DNA of 64,000 bases from Bacteroidota bacterium. GTDB lineage: Bacteria > Bacteroidota > Ignavibacteria > Palsa-1295. The notes beneath the pieces are model-generated. The model ran no database searches. It was not told the origin of the DNA and was given only the letters and a program-made list of their open reading frames with translations. The position numbers and the translations under genes were made by a program. Location of the stretch: contig JAJPIO010000018.1 of assembly GCA_021324735.1 (NCBI GenBank), positions 124,001-188,000 of the forward strand, in the 5' to 3' direction. Below, one piece after another: positions 53,051 to 62,351 of this stretch. Within the stretch, counting starts at the first letter, position 1, and each line of letters begins with the position of its first letter.

Positions 53051-53617
53051 TTACGCCGACGTCATCGTCTCAGGAAACGCATTGTGGGCAACCGCAGCGG
53101 GTACAACCTTTCCTTTGCGCAGTACCAACGTTTCCGCCATAATATCGTGTAAGCCCTGCTTTTTCGAAGTCCAGCCGGCCATAAGGTAACCGATACCAAG
53201 TATAAGGCTCGATACAAATTTTCCAAAGTACCGACCTGTGGCTCTGGCAAATGAAATGCGGTAACCTTGAGTATCGGTTACGCGAAGTCCAAATGCCATC
53301 TTCCCAAGAGTGCCTCCATTTTTCGAAGATTCCATAAGAGCATAATAAAGCCAGCCCCCTACCATTACGAATAAACAATAGAGAACGAACCCAGTACCAG
53401 CCATCATACTAGCACCTTCATCAGGCATCCCCGATTTAGAAATACCGAGAGCTCCCATTAAAAACACGACAATAATAGCCCAGGAGATCGCCCCCAAGAT
53501 CAGGGAGTCGAGAACATAAGCTCCAAATCTCCGCCAAAATCCAGCATAAAGAATCAGCCCCTGTGGGCGCGTGATCGGTCCATTATCAACCGCAGGTGGT
53601 GTCATCGTGTATTCCAT
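53051..53617 (-). CDS. RDD-family membrane protein
   Basis: 188 residues, three to four spans. The RDD signature is seen as FWRRFGAYVLDSLILG, and the second motif as GTLGKMAFGLRVTDTQG. C-terminal SFARATGRYFGKFVSS is also typical. Some RDD proteins act in Na+/H+ exchange but the function is mostly unknown. A consensus AGGAGG ribosome-binding site lies 7 bases before ATG 53617, much stronger than elsewhere in the window. Confidence 0.9.
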   Translation of the reverse strand: MEYTMTPPAVDNGPITRPQGLILYAGFWRRFGAYVLDSLILGAISWAIIVVFLMGALGISKSGMPDEGASMMAGTGFVLYCLFVMVGGWLYYALMESSKNGGTLGKMAFGLRVTDTQGYRISFARATGRYFGKFVSSLILGIGYLMAGWTSKKQGLHDIMAETLVLRKGKVVPAAVAHNAFPETMTSA

Positions 53618-53676
53618 TGTATTGCCTCCTACAAAAGTGATCGATTATACTCCGAAATAGAGCACAAAGATACATC

Positions 53677-56600
53677 TTAACGGGCTTCAATCAATAGTTT
53701 TCGTGACTGACGCACACTACCCGACTGCACCTCCGCAAAATAGGTGCCTTCGGCAGCCTCCGGTAAAGAAAATCGTACCGAATGAGTACCCGCTGAATAG
53801 ACACCCTCCATTCTATTATACTGCCTTCCGAGCAGGTCGCGCGCTATGATCGTTACCGGTCCTTCAATGCCCGTTTCGAACGTTATTTCCGTTTCTTTCT
53901 TGCCATTTTGAAGCCCAATCGGGTTCGGATTGATCGAAATGATCCGCAGAGCAAGTGCACCGTTTAACTGCTCTCGCAGAATTGGATTACCACAGGTATC
54001 GATCAATTTAAATGTTACCGGCTGAGTCGTTGCAGAAGCCGTTAGGATACAACTTTCATAATTCTGCTGCCCTTCGTTAAATCGGAGATCTGATAAACTG
54101 ATCTCGCAAGCGCTGGTGTCTGTTATCACTGGGTAGAAGGAACAAAGCAATAACGCATCTCCAATGTTCATCGAAGAAGTTCTATCCCGTCGCAACGTCA
54201 GCCTCGTTGCACCATTAGCAAGTGGTACGGTGCTTACAAGGGTCCAGCCATTCATCGCGGTATTGACTGTTGGTGTAAGTAGATTCCAATTAGTGTTTAG
54301 TACAAGCGAGACCTGATAGAGTTGTGAGGAATCGCCAATATCATCCATAACGCTGATCGCAACAGTTACCGTGTCACCAGCTTTCGCTTTGCATTCATGT
54401 GTACCATTAAGCGAAGCCAAGCCGACATGTGCGACTGGTACCGTACCTACAACACTGCCTGTAAGCGCAATCGACCGCAAATACTTCGCTTGCTTTGAAC
54501 TCACCTGTACAGAAGCCTTCCCAGTGCCGTTGCCATTAGGGTCGTATTGAACGAAGGCCCACAACGTATCGCCAGGTGCTAATTGCTTAGGAAGTTGCGG
54601 TATTCCATTCAAAGTAAACTGATCCTCATTGACCCCTTCCAATAGTGAGACGCCATCCAATGTCACAGCATCACATCCACTATTGGCAATAGCGAACGGG
54701 TGGATCACTGGTACACAGGGCTTCGTCGTAAATGTCGAATCGGCCATTGAGAATGTAACCGCATGTGCACCGGGAAGTGAGGAGTATGAAAAAGCGATCG
54801 TTGTATCGATGAATGATCCCGATAATACCACAGTAGATGTTGTAACGGCCTCCTCGTGTGGTTGAATGCGAACTGTGAATCGAACCATGGAATCCGGACG
54901 AATAACGACTGGAAATTCCGGTTCGGGATCGAATACTAATGCACCGTCACCCAGGATATTAGCTCGCTGGATAATAACATTATCACAAGTCCCTCGATTA
55001 GTTATCACGATCGAAGTATCTACATTCGAACAAGCTGCAATGAGAGTAACCATGCACGCTGCAGGTTCGACTGCTACATTGTGAGATGCAGGCATAACAG
55101 ATCCCCTCAGTGCAACCGTGCGATGATAATCCTGCCCATCTACGGGATCATATATTGTTAATCGTAGTGAATCTCCAGCCACCCCTTGATATTGGGGATC
55201 AAGAGCAACTGTTACTTTTATAGAATCGCCCGGGCGAATCGTCAGTGGAAAATGGGGTACGATTATACTGTACTCACTCGCATACTGTAGAACAGCAGAC
55301 CTCGCGATGACATTATTGCACGACTGGTTAACAAGCACTGCATCCATCGTTCGGTAACTGCACATGCTTAACGTGCCAAAATTTAAGGCAGTAGTTAGCA
55401 ATGTATCTTGGTAATGAGCAATTGCCGTTCCTTCTACAATGAAGCTAGTATCTTTTGATACACCGTCGATATCCAGCAATAAATGTAGACGATTGGAAAC
55501 AACGTTCGGAGAGGGAGGAGAAAAGTACAATGGAATAAGTACACTCCCTGTGTCATGGGCCAACGTTAAAGGCAAGGACTGAGCTTTGAACGCAAAATTG
55601 CTATCAGGATGGTCCCAATAGATTGCTTTAAGCTTTAGATCTCGGCATTGCAAATTCCATATTCGCAATGTTCGCTCCGCCGAGGCGCATGGAGCATCCA
55701 CGGTACCCATGTTAATTACGGAATCAATGACATGCACTTGTGGTGCGACATCATCCATAACATGTGCACGTAATGGTATCGTCGTATCATCGATATCCTG
55801 ACCATTCAGATATCGAAGTCGCAGAAGCGAAGAGTACGCACCTTTGGCAAATGCCTGCACTTTTAACGGAATTTCCAATACCGCTCCGGAGGCAATAACG
55901 GATGGTAGTGAAAGGCCATCGAGATGAAACACTGAGGAATCACTCAAACTTGCGCTTAGAAGCACGATGGAATCGCATTGCGGATTTGCTATCGAAGCAG
56001 AAGTTTCCATTGATTCACATCGGTTTAGAAGTGATGCATTGACACCACCAAACGATGGCTTCGAACCACGTTGAACCGTAAGAACCAACGGTATATTATC
56101 ATCGATAGAAGCACTTGAGCCTCCTATCATGTGCAGTTTCAACTCGGAGTTGAACGTGCCGTCATGCGATGAGTTAGTAACGATGTGCACTGCCACGGAA
56201 TCATACGGAGCAATTGAGTACGGCACATGAAATGGCAAAAGACCGAAATGACTGGAATCACTTAGATAAGCGGAAGTGATCGTAAGCGTATCGCACGACA
56301 TGTTTCGAATCTCGAACGCTGAATCCAAGGTCGTACACGCATATGGCATGTATGCAAGAAAACTCGGATCGTGATTATAACTGCTGCTACTTCTCGCCAA
56401 ACCACTAAGAGGAATAATGGTATCGATGGTTGTTGCACCGAGTGTAAATTCTAACAGGAGTTTACCAGAATCTTGTAGCGTAGGTCCGGGCGAATACAAC
56501 ACATCAATGCTATCGTTGCCATTAATAAGCCGTGGCAATGATAAGTAGCGTAAACTAAATGCTGACCCATTGATGATCTGCGCTTTCGTAAGTATGGCAC

Positions 56601-57666
56601 TGGAACATCCGAAGCCGGATTTAAAATGGATGACGGAATCGTACGTTGAACATCGAAAGCCCGAATAAGACAGGGATGGTTTATCCAGCGTGAGGCTTAC
56701 GGAACCGGCATTTATACCATTCGGTGTGTACCATAAGCTACCGGTGAAATCTCCCGCAAATACTTCCACACCTTTGGCATAAAAGCGAGTGTCGAGCGAA
56801 TTGAGGGGACCGCAGACATTATACCATGAATTGCCCAGGTCTGTTGAATAATAGAATCCGTTCGTATTCGTCTGAACGAAGAGAGCTGACATATTACCGT
56901 GTATGCAACCCGTCGGTACTACACCCGTAGGGAAAGTGTAGGTACTTGCCCATGTAGCGCCGCCATCCATCGAGCGAAACACCTGACGTGTTTTTTCAGC
57001 GGCCGCAAAAAAGATATTGCTATTAGGTAAGCCATACGGCGACCAGGTCTCTACCGACAATCCGCTGGTGGGATACCAGCTACGTCCCCCATTGGATGTG
57101 TACAGCGGTGTCGGCGCAGAGAGAATGCCGATCACGCCATTAGCGCCACTAAATGTAGCACCGTCTTGGAACGGCAATGCAACGGTAGACCATGTTACAC
57201 CCAGATCGAAGGATTGAACGGCGCTGGCTCCCCAGCATGAAGCAACGAGCGCGTTCGTAGTCGGACAATAGGCGATCGACACCAGAGCAGTGCTATTGTA
57301 TACGCTGATCCAGTTCAGACCGCCGTCGGTTGTCGTCCAGACGGCACCGCTCGCATTGTTAGGCATCCGAAGGGTACACCACCCTTGGAGAGCATTACGA
57401 AATGCAAATCCGGTAACCTGAAGATTAGAGGGGGCGAACGGCGTATTTACCTGATTCCAGGTAATGCCATTATCTCCCGTTCGCCAGATCGTTGAATTAG
57501 CCAGTCCAACAAAACCGATCGCCCCGCTTCCCATCTGATCGAGGAAGTAGACACTCCGTACCTGAGCTGGGAATGTCTTAACGAGTGACCATTGTGCACT
57601 GGATGATGAACTAACAGAAATGAAGAAGAAAGATAGCAGGACGAAATGAGCTCGTCTTACGTGCAT
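53677..57666 (-). CDS. Large secreted multi-domain protein: propeller, Hydin/ASPM-like repeats, cohesin-like domain, T9SS tail
   Basis: 1329 residues with signal peptide ending SSSSSAQ. Residues 25-330 read as a sialidase/YCF48-like propeller with repeated TTDGGLNWISV, SNGGRSWYPT and SMDGGATWAS motifs. Residues about 340-1100 hold seven modules with a shared pattern: a Cys early (CDTLTIT, CDSIVLL, CRDLKLK, CNNVIAR, CDNVIIQ, CDAVTLD), then a PLTIAPGDS-type segment, as in choice-of-anchor-D/Hydin domains. Next comes a cohesin-like domain (KAGDTVTVAISVMDD). The last 80 residues are a T9SS type A domain, INPNPIG to GTYFAEVQSG. Probably a surface adhesin or scaffold. Confidence 0.85.
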   Translation of the reverse strand: MHVRRAHFVLLSFFFISVSSSSSAQWSLVKTFPAQVRSVYFLDQMGSGAIGFVGLANSTIWRTGDNGITWNQVNTPFAPSNLQVTGFAFRNALQGWCTLRMPNNASGAVWTTTDGGLNWISVYNSTALVSIAYCPTTNALVASCWGASAVQSFDLGVTWSTVALPFQDGATFSGANGVIGILSAPTPLYTSNGGRSWYPTSGLSVETWSPYGLPNSNIFFAAAEKTRQVFRSMDGGATWASTYTFPTGVVPTGCIHGNMSALFVQTNTNGFYYSTDLGNSWYNVCGPLNSLDTRFYAKGVEVFAGDFTGSLWYTPNGINAGSVSLTLDKPSLSYSGFRCSTYDSVIHFKSGFGCSSAILTKAQIINGSAFSLRYLSLPRLINGNDSIDVLYSPGPTLQDSGKLLLEFTLGATTIDTIIPLSGLARSSSSYNHDPSFLAYMPYACTTLDSAFEIRNMSCDTLTITSAYLSDSSHFGLLPFHVPYSIAPYDSVAVHIVTNSSHDGTFNSELKLHMIGGSSASIDDNIPLVLTVQRGSKPSFGGVNASLLNRCESMETSASIANPQCDSIVLLSASLSDSSVFHLDGLSLPSVIASGAVLEIPLKVQAFAKGAYSSLLRLRYLNGQDIDDTTIPLRAHVMDDVAPQVHVIDSVINMGTVDAPCASAERTLRIWNLQCRDLKLKAIYWDHPDSNFAFKAQSLPLTLAHDTGSVLIPLYFSPPSPNVVSNRLHLLLDIDGVSKDTSFIVEGTAIAHYQDTLLTTALNFGTLSMCSYRTMDAVLVNQSCNNVIARSAVLQYASEYSIIVPHFPLTIRPGDSIKVTVALDPQYQGVAGDSLRLTIYDPVDGQDYHRTVALRGSVMPASHNVAVEPAACMVTLIAACSNVDTSIVITNRGTCDNVIIQRANILGDGALVFDPEPEFPVVIRPDSMVRFTVRIQPHEEAVTTSTVVLSGSFIDTTIAFSYSSLPGAHAVTFSMADSTFTTKPCVPVIHPFAIANSGCDAVTLDGVSLLEGVNEDQFTLNGIPQLPKQLAPGDTLWAFVQYDPNGNGTGKASVQVSSKQAKYLRSIALTGSVVGTVPVAHVGLASLNGTHECKAKAGDTVTVAISVMDDIGDSSQLYQVSLVLNTNWNLLTPTVNTAMNGWTLVSTVPLANGATRLTLRRDRTSSMNIGDALLLCSFYPVITDTSACEISLSDLRFNEGQQNYESCILTASATTQPVTFKLIDTCGNPILREQLNGALALRIISINPNPIGLQNGKKETEITFETGIEGPVTIIARDLLGRQYNRMEGVYSAGTHSVRFSLPEAAEGTYFAEVQSGSVRQSRKLLIEAR

Positions 57667-57743
57667 ACGGGGAACAACTCCTTAAAAGAAACAGCAGTCG
57701 ATGAATAAGGGACCACGGGTATTGGCTTATCTAACAACTCTTC

Positions 57744-57768
57744 TTTTGAGGGGACACCTTCCTCAAAA
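57744..57768. other. Small inverted repeat between RDD gene and the large secreted protein gene
   Basis: TTTTGAGG (57744-57751) and CCTCAAAA (57761-57768), 8 bp perfect with a 9-nt loop. It lies downstream of the RDD gene stop (57814) on the minus strand and 78 bp before the start of the secreted-protein gene. Terminator or leader stem; undecided. Confidence 0.3.
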
Positions 57769-57813
57769 TTTCTGAAAGATAAGGGAGCAATCCGATGGTT
57801 ACACTATAATATA

Positions 57814-58338
57814 CTACGATTTCCCCGCGATAGTTCTCCCCGTTTCTGGTAATGGGAAATAGGATTGCAAATTTGTTCTCGGCTGTAGTACGAGGCTATT
57901 CGAAAGGCGATCATGGAGCATTCGGCGTTTCAAATCCCTGAATGCTAATAAGAAGCCTAAACATAGCGAAAGAGCTGAAAGCATCTTCATCCAAAAGCGT
58001 TTTGAGGCTTCCTGAAAGCTTAGCCGGCCTTCATCCGTCGTAAAGACGAGTAATCCCAATATTCGTTTTCCTATGGTCGCTTGCCATCGCGAAGACTCTA
58101 AGTAAGCAAAATATAGCCATGCTGCTATTAACGTTAGTGCACCCCACACTCCATATGCCCGCAGGATAGTCACCGCTTCGGGTGCATGCTTATGCGCTTC
58201 GCTTGCAAGCCGAAGCCCCAGCACCGTGATAACCGGATCGAGAATAATGGCCCCGAATGCCGCAACAATAATAAGATCGATCAGCGCTGCGAAAGCGCGC
58301 CTCCATACCGAAGCATACAGAAAGGTGAATGATAGCAT
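57814..58338 (-). CDS. RDD-family membrane protein
   Basis: 174 residues, three to four spans. RDD motif as VWRRAFAALIDLIIVAAFG, second motif GKRILGLLVFTTDEGRLSF, then EASKRFWMKMLSAL. It shares the family with the gene at 53051 but not obvious close identity. The pair flank the 1329-residue secreted protein gene; all three are on the minus strand. Confidence 0.88.
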   Translation of the reverse strand: MLSFTFLYASVWRRAFAALIDLIIVAAFGAIILDPVITVLGLRLASEAHKHAPEAVTILRAYGVWGALTLIAAWLYFAYLESSRWQATIGKRILGLLVFTTDEGRLSFQEASKRFWMKMLSALSLCLGFLLAFRDLKRRMLHDRLSNSLVLQPRTNLQSYFPLPETGRTIAGKS

Positions 58339-58426
58339 AAGTCCTAACTGTACGGAGATAGTACAAAGGCAAGACCAGCTACATGCCTATAGCACACACA
58401 AACCGAACGTGACGCGATTCTAATTT

Positions 58427-60847
58427 TTAGTAATGGACCTTTACACGAAGAACAACATTTCGTGGCTCTTCCCAGCTTGCGGCACTAAACGATGACCCTT
58501 TGAGCAGGTGCTCGTGATCGAGAAGATTCGTAATATAGAGAGAGGGTTCGATCGAAAAATGTGAATCCCATTGAAAGGTCTTACCGATCGAAGCGTTGAT
58601 GATCCACGCCGGTGTTACGTGCGCAGCTTGATTAAAGTCAAACAATCCCGTTTTGAAAATCACATCCTTATTGCCGTTCGAAAGGCCCGAGCCATAGCTA
58701 GCGGTCATATTAGCAAACCAGTCTTCAGGTTGGTAATTGATGCCGAGTGCCAATGATAACCGTTGATCGTGATCGAGATCGAAGACGCCGCCAGATGTAT
58801 CAGTGGCAAGAAAGCCACCTGTGACTGCACCTTCCCCGTACGCATGACTTATGGCGCCGTTCGCAAAAGCGGAAAAGGGGCTGTTCGGCAAATTATAAGT
58901 TAGTGCAAGTTCGACGCCTGTTACCTTAACAGTTGCAATATTAACGCTGGTCTTAATCGCGCTAGATCCAAGGGTTTGATCGTCAAGGCCCGGCTGCGCG
59001 AGCTTATAATAACCGGCCAGCTTGGTAACTAACCCAAATTCCCAATTCCGGTTATAAACGGCCTCAAAGAAATTGTCTCTTTCCGCTTGCGTGCCCTCGG
59101 TGCCTGCGGCCACATTCGATGCGATCGTCCGAAGACCTTCAATGTTCGGAGGCATGAACAACCGTCCGTAATATAGATAGGCATCGTTAAACTCATCAAA
59201 AATAAAATCCCACTTAATGCGTGGACTAATCTGGTTCTGAAGAGCTATATCCGGTGCAATGTGCTGATCGTAACGCGCACCAACGTCTAAGCTCGTCCAT
59301 TCGAGCGGATGCCAATTGGTTTGAGCGAATACTCCGAAGTCTGAACCGACAAAGGAGGAGTTCACTGCCGAATGCTGGGCAATAAGCGATTGAGGTGTAA
59401 ATTTCTCACTCCCACGGGTTGAGCTAAACTCTGCACCAACCGCATACTGAAACTGATGGGAGAGCCGGTCATCGAATTTGGTGCGAACACCCGTTGTGAT
59501 GAAACTGCGACCTTCCGCAAGATTATAGCTACTCGTATCCCCTGCAAATTGAAAATTTGGGATATCTGTCGCTCCAGGAGTAAACAAGAGCTGCCCCTCC
59601 CTCGCGTATCCTGCCATGAAGAAGTTGCTCTCTCGATCGAGCGCTGTCGATAGCGAACGATAATATGTTAAGGTTTGGAAAGCGTTTGATGCCGTCTGAT
59701 AATCGTCCGTGATCTGTTCGACTGGATCGAATGGTACTTGGGTCGCAGTACGACTCCAGTTGAGGTTAAGAGTCAAATAATCCGCATCACTGAGAACGTA
59801 ATCCGCTTTACCATACAAAAAGTAGTCGAAACCATGATCATGGTATAGCTGCTCGACGGGCGGATCGATTCGACGATCGGTCTCTTCTCTGGTACCGCTA
59901 ACAAATACCCCGAGATCGCCCACATGGCCGCTCATCGCGAGTGTCTGTCCGTTACTATTAATACCGGTGACTTTATTGCCCAATGAGTCTTTAAGAGCAC
60001 TTAAGCCGTACGTACCGGCGTAAGTCTCTGCATCAAGATGAAATCGTCCGGCGGGCACCCGGTTATGGATATCCATAATGGCTGCCATTTGACCACCGTA
60101 CTCTGCTGGAAATCCACCAGTGAGGAATGTCGCATGATCGATCACTTTTGGATCGACCACCTCGTTTAATCCACCGAATGCGCTTAGCGGGATTGGGACG
60201 CCATCCACATAATACGTAAACTCACCATGCTGACCGCGAACGTGCACTTCCCCCGTTGGTGCTCGTACTGCTCCTGTAACATTCGTCGCTATGACATCGG
60301 TCATTTGTGCTTGCGGCGGTGTATGAACAGTCTGCGGTTCGTATTGCTGATTTCCGGTCTTAACCTCGACCGTTGAAACCGGTGGCTCGACACTCGCTCC
60401 TACAGTGACCTCTTGTTCCGATTCAGAAAGTAATACGGTGTCAATAACATGAGCCGCAGTGATCGTGATCGTATCCGTAAACTCCGTATATCCTACCAGA
60501 TGGACTTGGAGCACGTACCTGCCGTACTTAATATCTTTAAAAACTGCCATACCCGACGCATCCGATATCCGGCCAGCTACGAGCGTACCATTTCTCCGTA
60601 GCATGACCCGCGCATACTCGAGCGGTGCTCGAACGCTTTGGTCAATGACAACAACGGTAAAAGCAGGACCTTGAGGAGTGATCTCAGGCGACGATATAAG
60701 GGAATCTCTTCCTCCTTCTGCTCGAACAAGCAATGGAAGAGTAACGAGACCAATTACGATCACGAGAGATAGTAAGCGAAGCACTCCGTTAAGATTGACT
60801 TTATTTAGGCGGTGAAAATAACGGGCATACAAAAAGCTGGATTCCAA
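58427..60847 (-). CDS. TonB-dependent outer-membrane receptor with carboxypeptidase-regulatory N-domain
   Basis: 806 residues from TTG 60847; GTG 60784 is an alternative start that gives a shorter, cleaner signal peptide (LRLLSLVIVIGLVTLPLLVRA). Residues 55-135 are a CarboxypepD_reg-like domain (VMLRRNGTLVAGRISDASG). The plug follows, with VTGAVRAPTGEVHVRGQ, YYVDGVPIPL and HATFLTGGFPAEYGG. The rest is a 22-strand-type barrel ending in the aromatic-rich VVLRVKVHY. Ligand unknown: no siderophore or sugar enzymes adjacent. It lies 29 bp after the J-protein gene on the same strand. Confidence 0.93.
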   Translation of the reverse strand: MESSFLYARYFHRLNKVNLNGVLRLLSLVIVIGLVTLPLLVRAEGGRDSLISSPEITPQGPAFTVVVIDQSVRAPLEYARVMLRRNGTLVAGRISDASGMAVFKDIKYGRYVLQVHLVGYTEFTDTITITAAHVIDTVLLSESEQEVTVGASVEPPVSTVEVKTGNQQYEPQTVHTPPQAQMTDVIATNVTGAVRAPTGEVHVRGQHGEFTYYVDGVPIPLSAFGGLNEVVDPKVIDHATFLTGGFPAEYGGQMAAIMDIHNRVPAGRFHLDAETYAGTYGLSALKDSLGNKVTGINSNGQTLAMSGHVGDLGVFVSGTREETDRRIDPPVEQLYHDHGFDYFLYGKADYVLSDADYLTLNLNWSRTATQVPFDPVEQITDDYQTASNAFQTLTYYRSLSTALDRESNFFMAGYAREGQLLFTPGATDIPNFQFAGDTSSYNLAEGRSFITTGVRTKFDDRLSHQFQYAVGAEFSSTRGSEKFTPQSLIAQHSAVNSSFVGSDFGVFAQTNWHPLEWTSLDVGARYDQHIAPDIALQNQISPRIKWDFIFDEFNDAYLYYGRLFMPPNIEGLRTIASNVAAGTEGTQAERDNFFEAVYNRNWEFGLVTKLAGYYKLAQPGLDDQTLGSSAIKTSVNIATVKVTGVELALTYNLPNSPFSAFANGAISHAYGEGAVTGGFLATDTSGGVFDLDHDQRLSLALGINYQPEDWFANMTASYGSGLSNGNKDVIFKTGLFDFNQAAHVTPAWIINASIGKTFQWDSHFSIEPSLYITNLLDHEHLLKGSSFSAASWEEPRNVVLRVKVHY

Positions 60848-60876
60848 AATTACTGCTTAAGAATTTGTCATCTATA

Positions 60877-61803
60877 TCAGGCCCTCGGATCAAACTTCGA
60901 ACTATCTCGCAACTTTTCCCATAATTCGCGTTCGGTGGAATCCACGTGGTCCGGAACACGAATGTCAACGACTGCATAGAGATCTCCCCTGCTGCCATTC
61001 GTTCGATAAAGACCACGCCCGGCCAGACGCAGTTTTAACCCATTCTCTGCCCCGGCCGGAATTGTAAGACGTACATTACCGTCAAGTGTTTCCATCGGGA
61101 TCTTAGCACCGAGCACTGCTTCCCATGCTGCTACTCCGATCTCACGGTAGAGGTCGAAACCATCGATGTCATAATAAGGGTGATTTTGGTATACAAGAGT
61201 TAAGATAAGATCTCCCGACGTTGAGGTGCCAGGTTCCCCCTGACCTGCAAGTCTTATTTGTTTACCCGCAAAAGAATGTTCTGGAATTCTTACCTTGTAG
61301 GTCTTCGTGGTGCCATCTCCACGTCGAATAGTAAACTGCTTTTGGCTGCCATGGAAGGCCTCCTCAATAGTGACCGGTAACTCTGCTTCGACATCGCTGC
61401 CACGAGTGCTAAAGCCTGGACGCCGACGCTGGGTATTTGCTCCGAAGCCCATCCCTGGACCAAAAAACTGTTGAAAAAACTCGGAAAAGTCGCCTTCCGG
61501 ACCGGTAGTGAAGGTATAGGAGCCACCCCCCGGCGTTGGTCCCCATTCCGGGGGCGGCGTAAACTGCTGACCAGTCTTCCAGTTCTCGCCAAAGCGGTCG
61601 TATTTCTGACGCTTTTCCTTATCGCTCAGAACCTCGTAGGCCTCGTTGATCTTCTTGAATTGCTCTTCGGCAGCTTTATCGCCCGGGTTAACATCGGGAT
61701 GATATTTCCGGGCAAGCTTGCGGTAAGCCTTCTTGATCTCCTCCTCGGTCGCCGTACGCGACACACCGAGGATCTCATAATAATCTTGAAATGCAACAGC
61801 CAT
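60877..61803 (-). CDS. CbpA-type J-domain co-chaperone
   Basis: 308 residues. J domain at 1-70 with HPD at 35-37 and [19 protein letters not shown]; a short Gly/Phe-rich linker ([24 protein letters not shown]); then the two DnaJ C-terminal beta domains with [26 protein letters not shown] and [14 protein letters not shown]. The Cys-rich zinc domain of DnaJ is absent, so it is the CbpA/DnaJ-type II class, an Hsp70 partner. Divergent from the GNAT gene with 41 bp between starts. Confidence 0.95.
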   Translation of the reverse strand: MAVAFQDYYEILGVSRTATEEEIKKAYRKLARKYHPDVNPGDKAAEEQFKKINEAYEVLSDKEKRQKYDRFGENWKTGQQFTPPPEWGPTPGGGSYTFTTGPEGDFSEFFQQFFGPGMGFGANTQRRRPGFSTRGSDVEAELPVTIEEAFHGSQKQFTIRRGDGTTKTYKVRIPEHSFAGKQIRLAGQGEPGTSTSGDLILTLVYQNHPYYDIDGFDLYREIGVAAWEAVLGAKIPMETLDGNVRLTIPAGAENGLKLRLAGRGLYRTNGSRGDLYAVVDIRVPDHVDSTERELWEKLRDSSKFDPRA

Positions 61804-61844
61804 CGACCTGCTAACAATCTTCTTTTGTCACTGGTTACTCTTCC

Positions 61845-62300
61845 ATGATACGAAAAGCCCGGCCAGAAGATGCAGAGCAAATTGCCCAGGTACTCGTCCG
61901 CTCCATTCGGGAAGCGTGTATACTCGATCACAATAATGATGAGGCCATTCTTGCTGACTGGTGTGCCAATAAAACGCCCGAACATATGCGCCAAGGAATT
62001 GCCCATCCCGGTCATTGGATCGTCGCAGAAGAGAACGGAGCGATCGTTGGCACCGCTCTCATTTCCCTCGAAGGCAATATCATGCTGTGTTATCTATTGC
62101 CCGAGCATATAGGTAGAGGCCTTGGCAAAGCAATGTTGATCGAACTGCTTCGTTTTGCTAAGGAGAAAGGATTGGCAAAAGTTACCCTTGAAAGTACAGC
62201 AACCGCCCGAAGCTTTTATAAGCATAACGGATTCGTTGAAATAGCGGAGACCATTAGCTTCGGTGGATTCCCATCTTATCAGATGGAATGTGTTCTCTAA
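61845..62300 (+). CDS. GNAT-family N-acetyltransferase
   Basis: 151 residues. Acetyl-CoA pyrophosphate loop PEHIGRGLGKAML with RGLGKA at residues 91-96; AENGAIVGTALI-type strand (EENGAIVGTALISLEGN) before it, and SFYKHNGFVEIAE at the C-terminal motif B. Acceptor substrate unknown. Single gene; a hairpin follows right after the stop. Confidence 0.92.
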   Translation: MIRKARPEDAEQIAQVLVRSIREACILDHNNDEAILADWCANKTPEHMRQGIAHPGHWIVAEENGAIVGTALISLEGNIMLCYLLPEHIGRGLGKAMLIELLRFAKEKGLAKVTLESTATARSFYKHNGFVEIAETISFGGFPSYQMECVL

Positions 62301-62305
62301 ATAGA

Positions 62306-62329
62306 AAGGCCCGTCAACTGACAGGCCTT
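62306..62329 (-). terminator. Hairpin terminator between convergent genes
   Basis: Stem AAGGCC/GGCCTT extended inward by GTCA/TGAC across one C-A mismatch. On the minus strand it is followed by TTCTATTT. It lies between the GNAT gene and the T9SS protein gene and can serve both, with the better T-run on the minus side. Confidence 0.65.
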
Positions 62330-62351
62330 CGATCTTCTCTAGTAAAAGATG

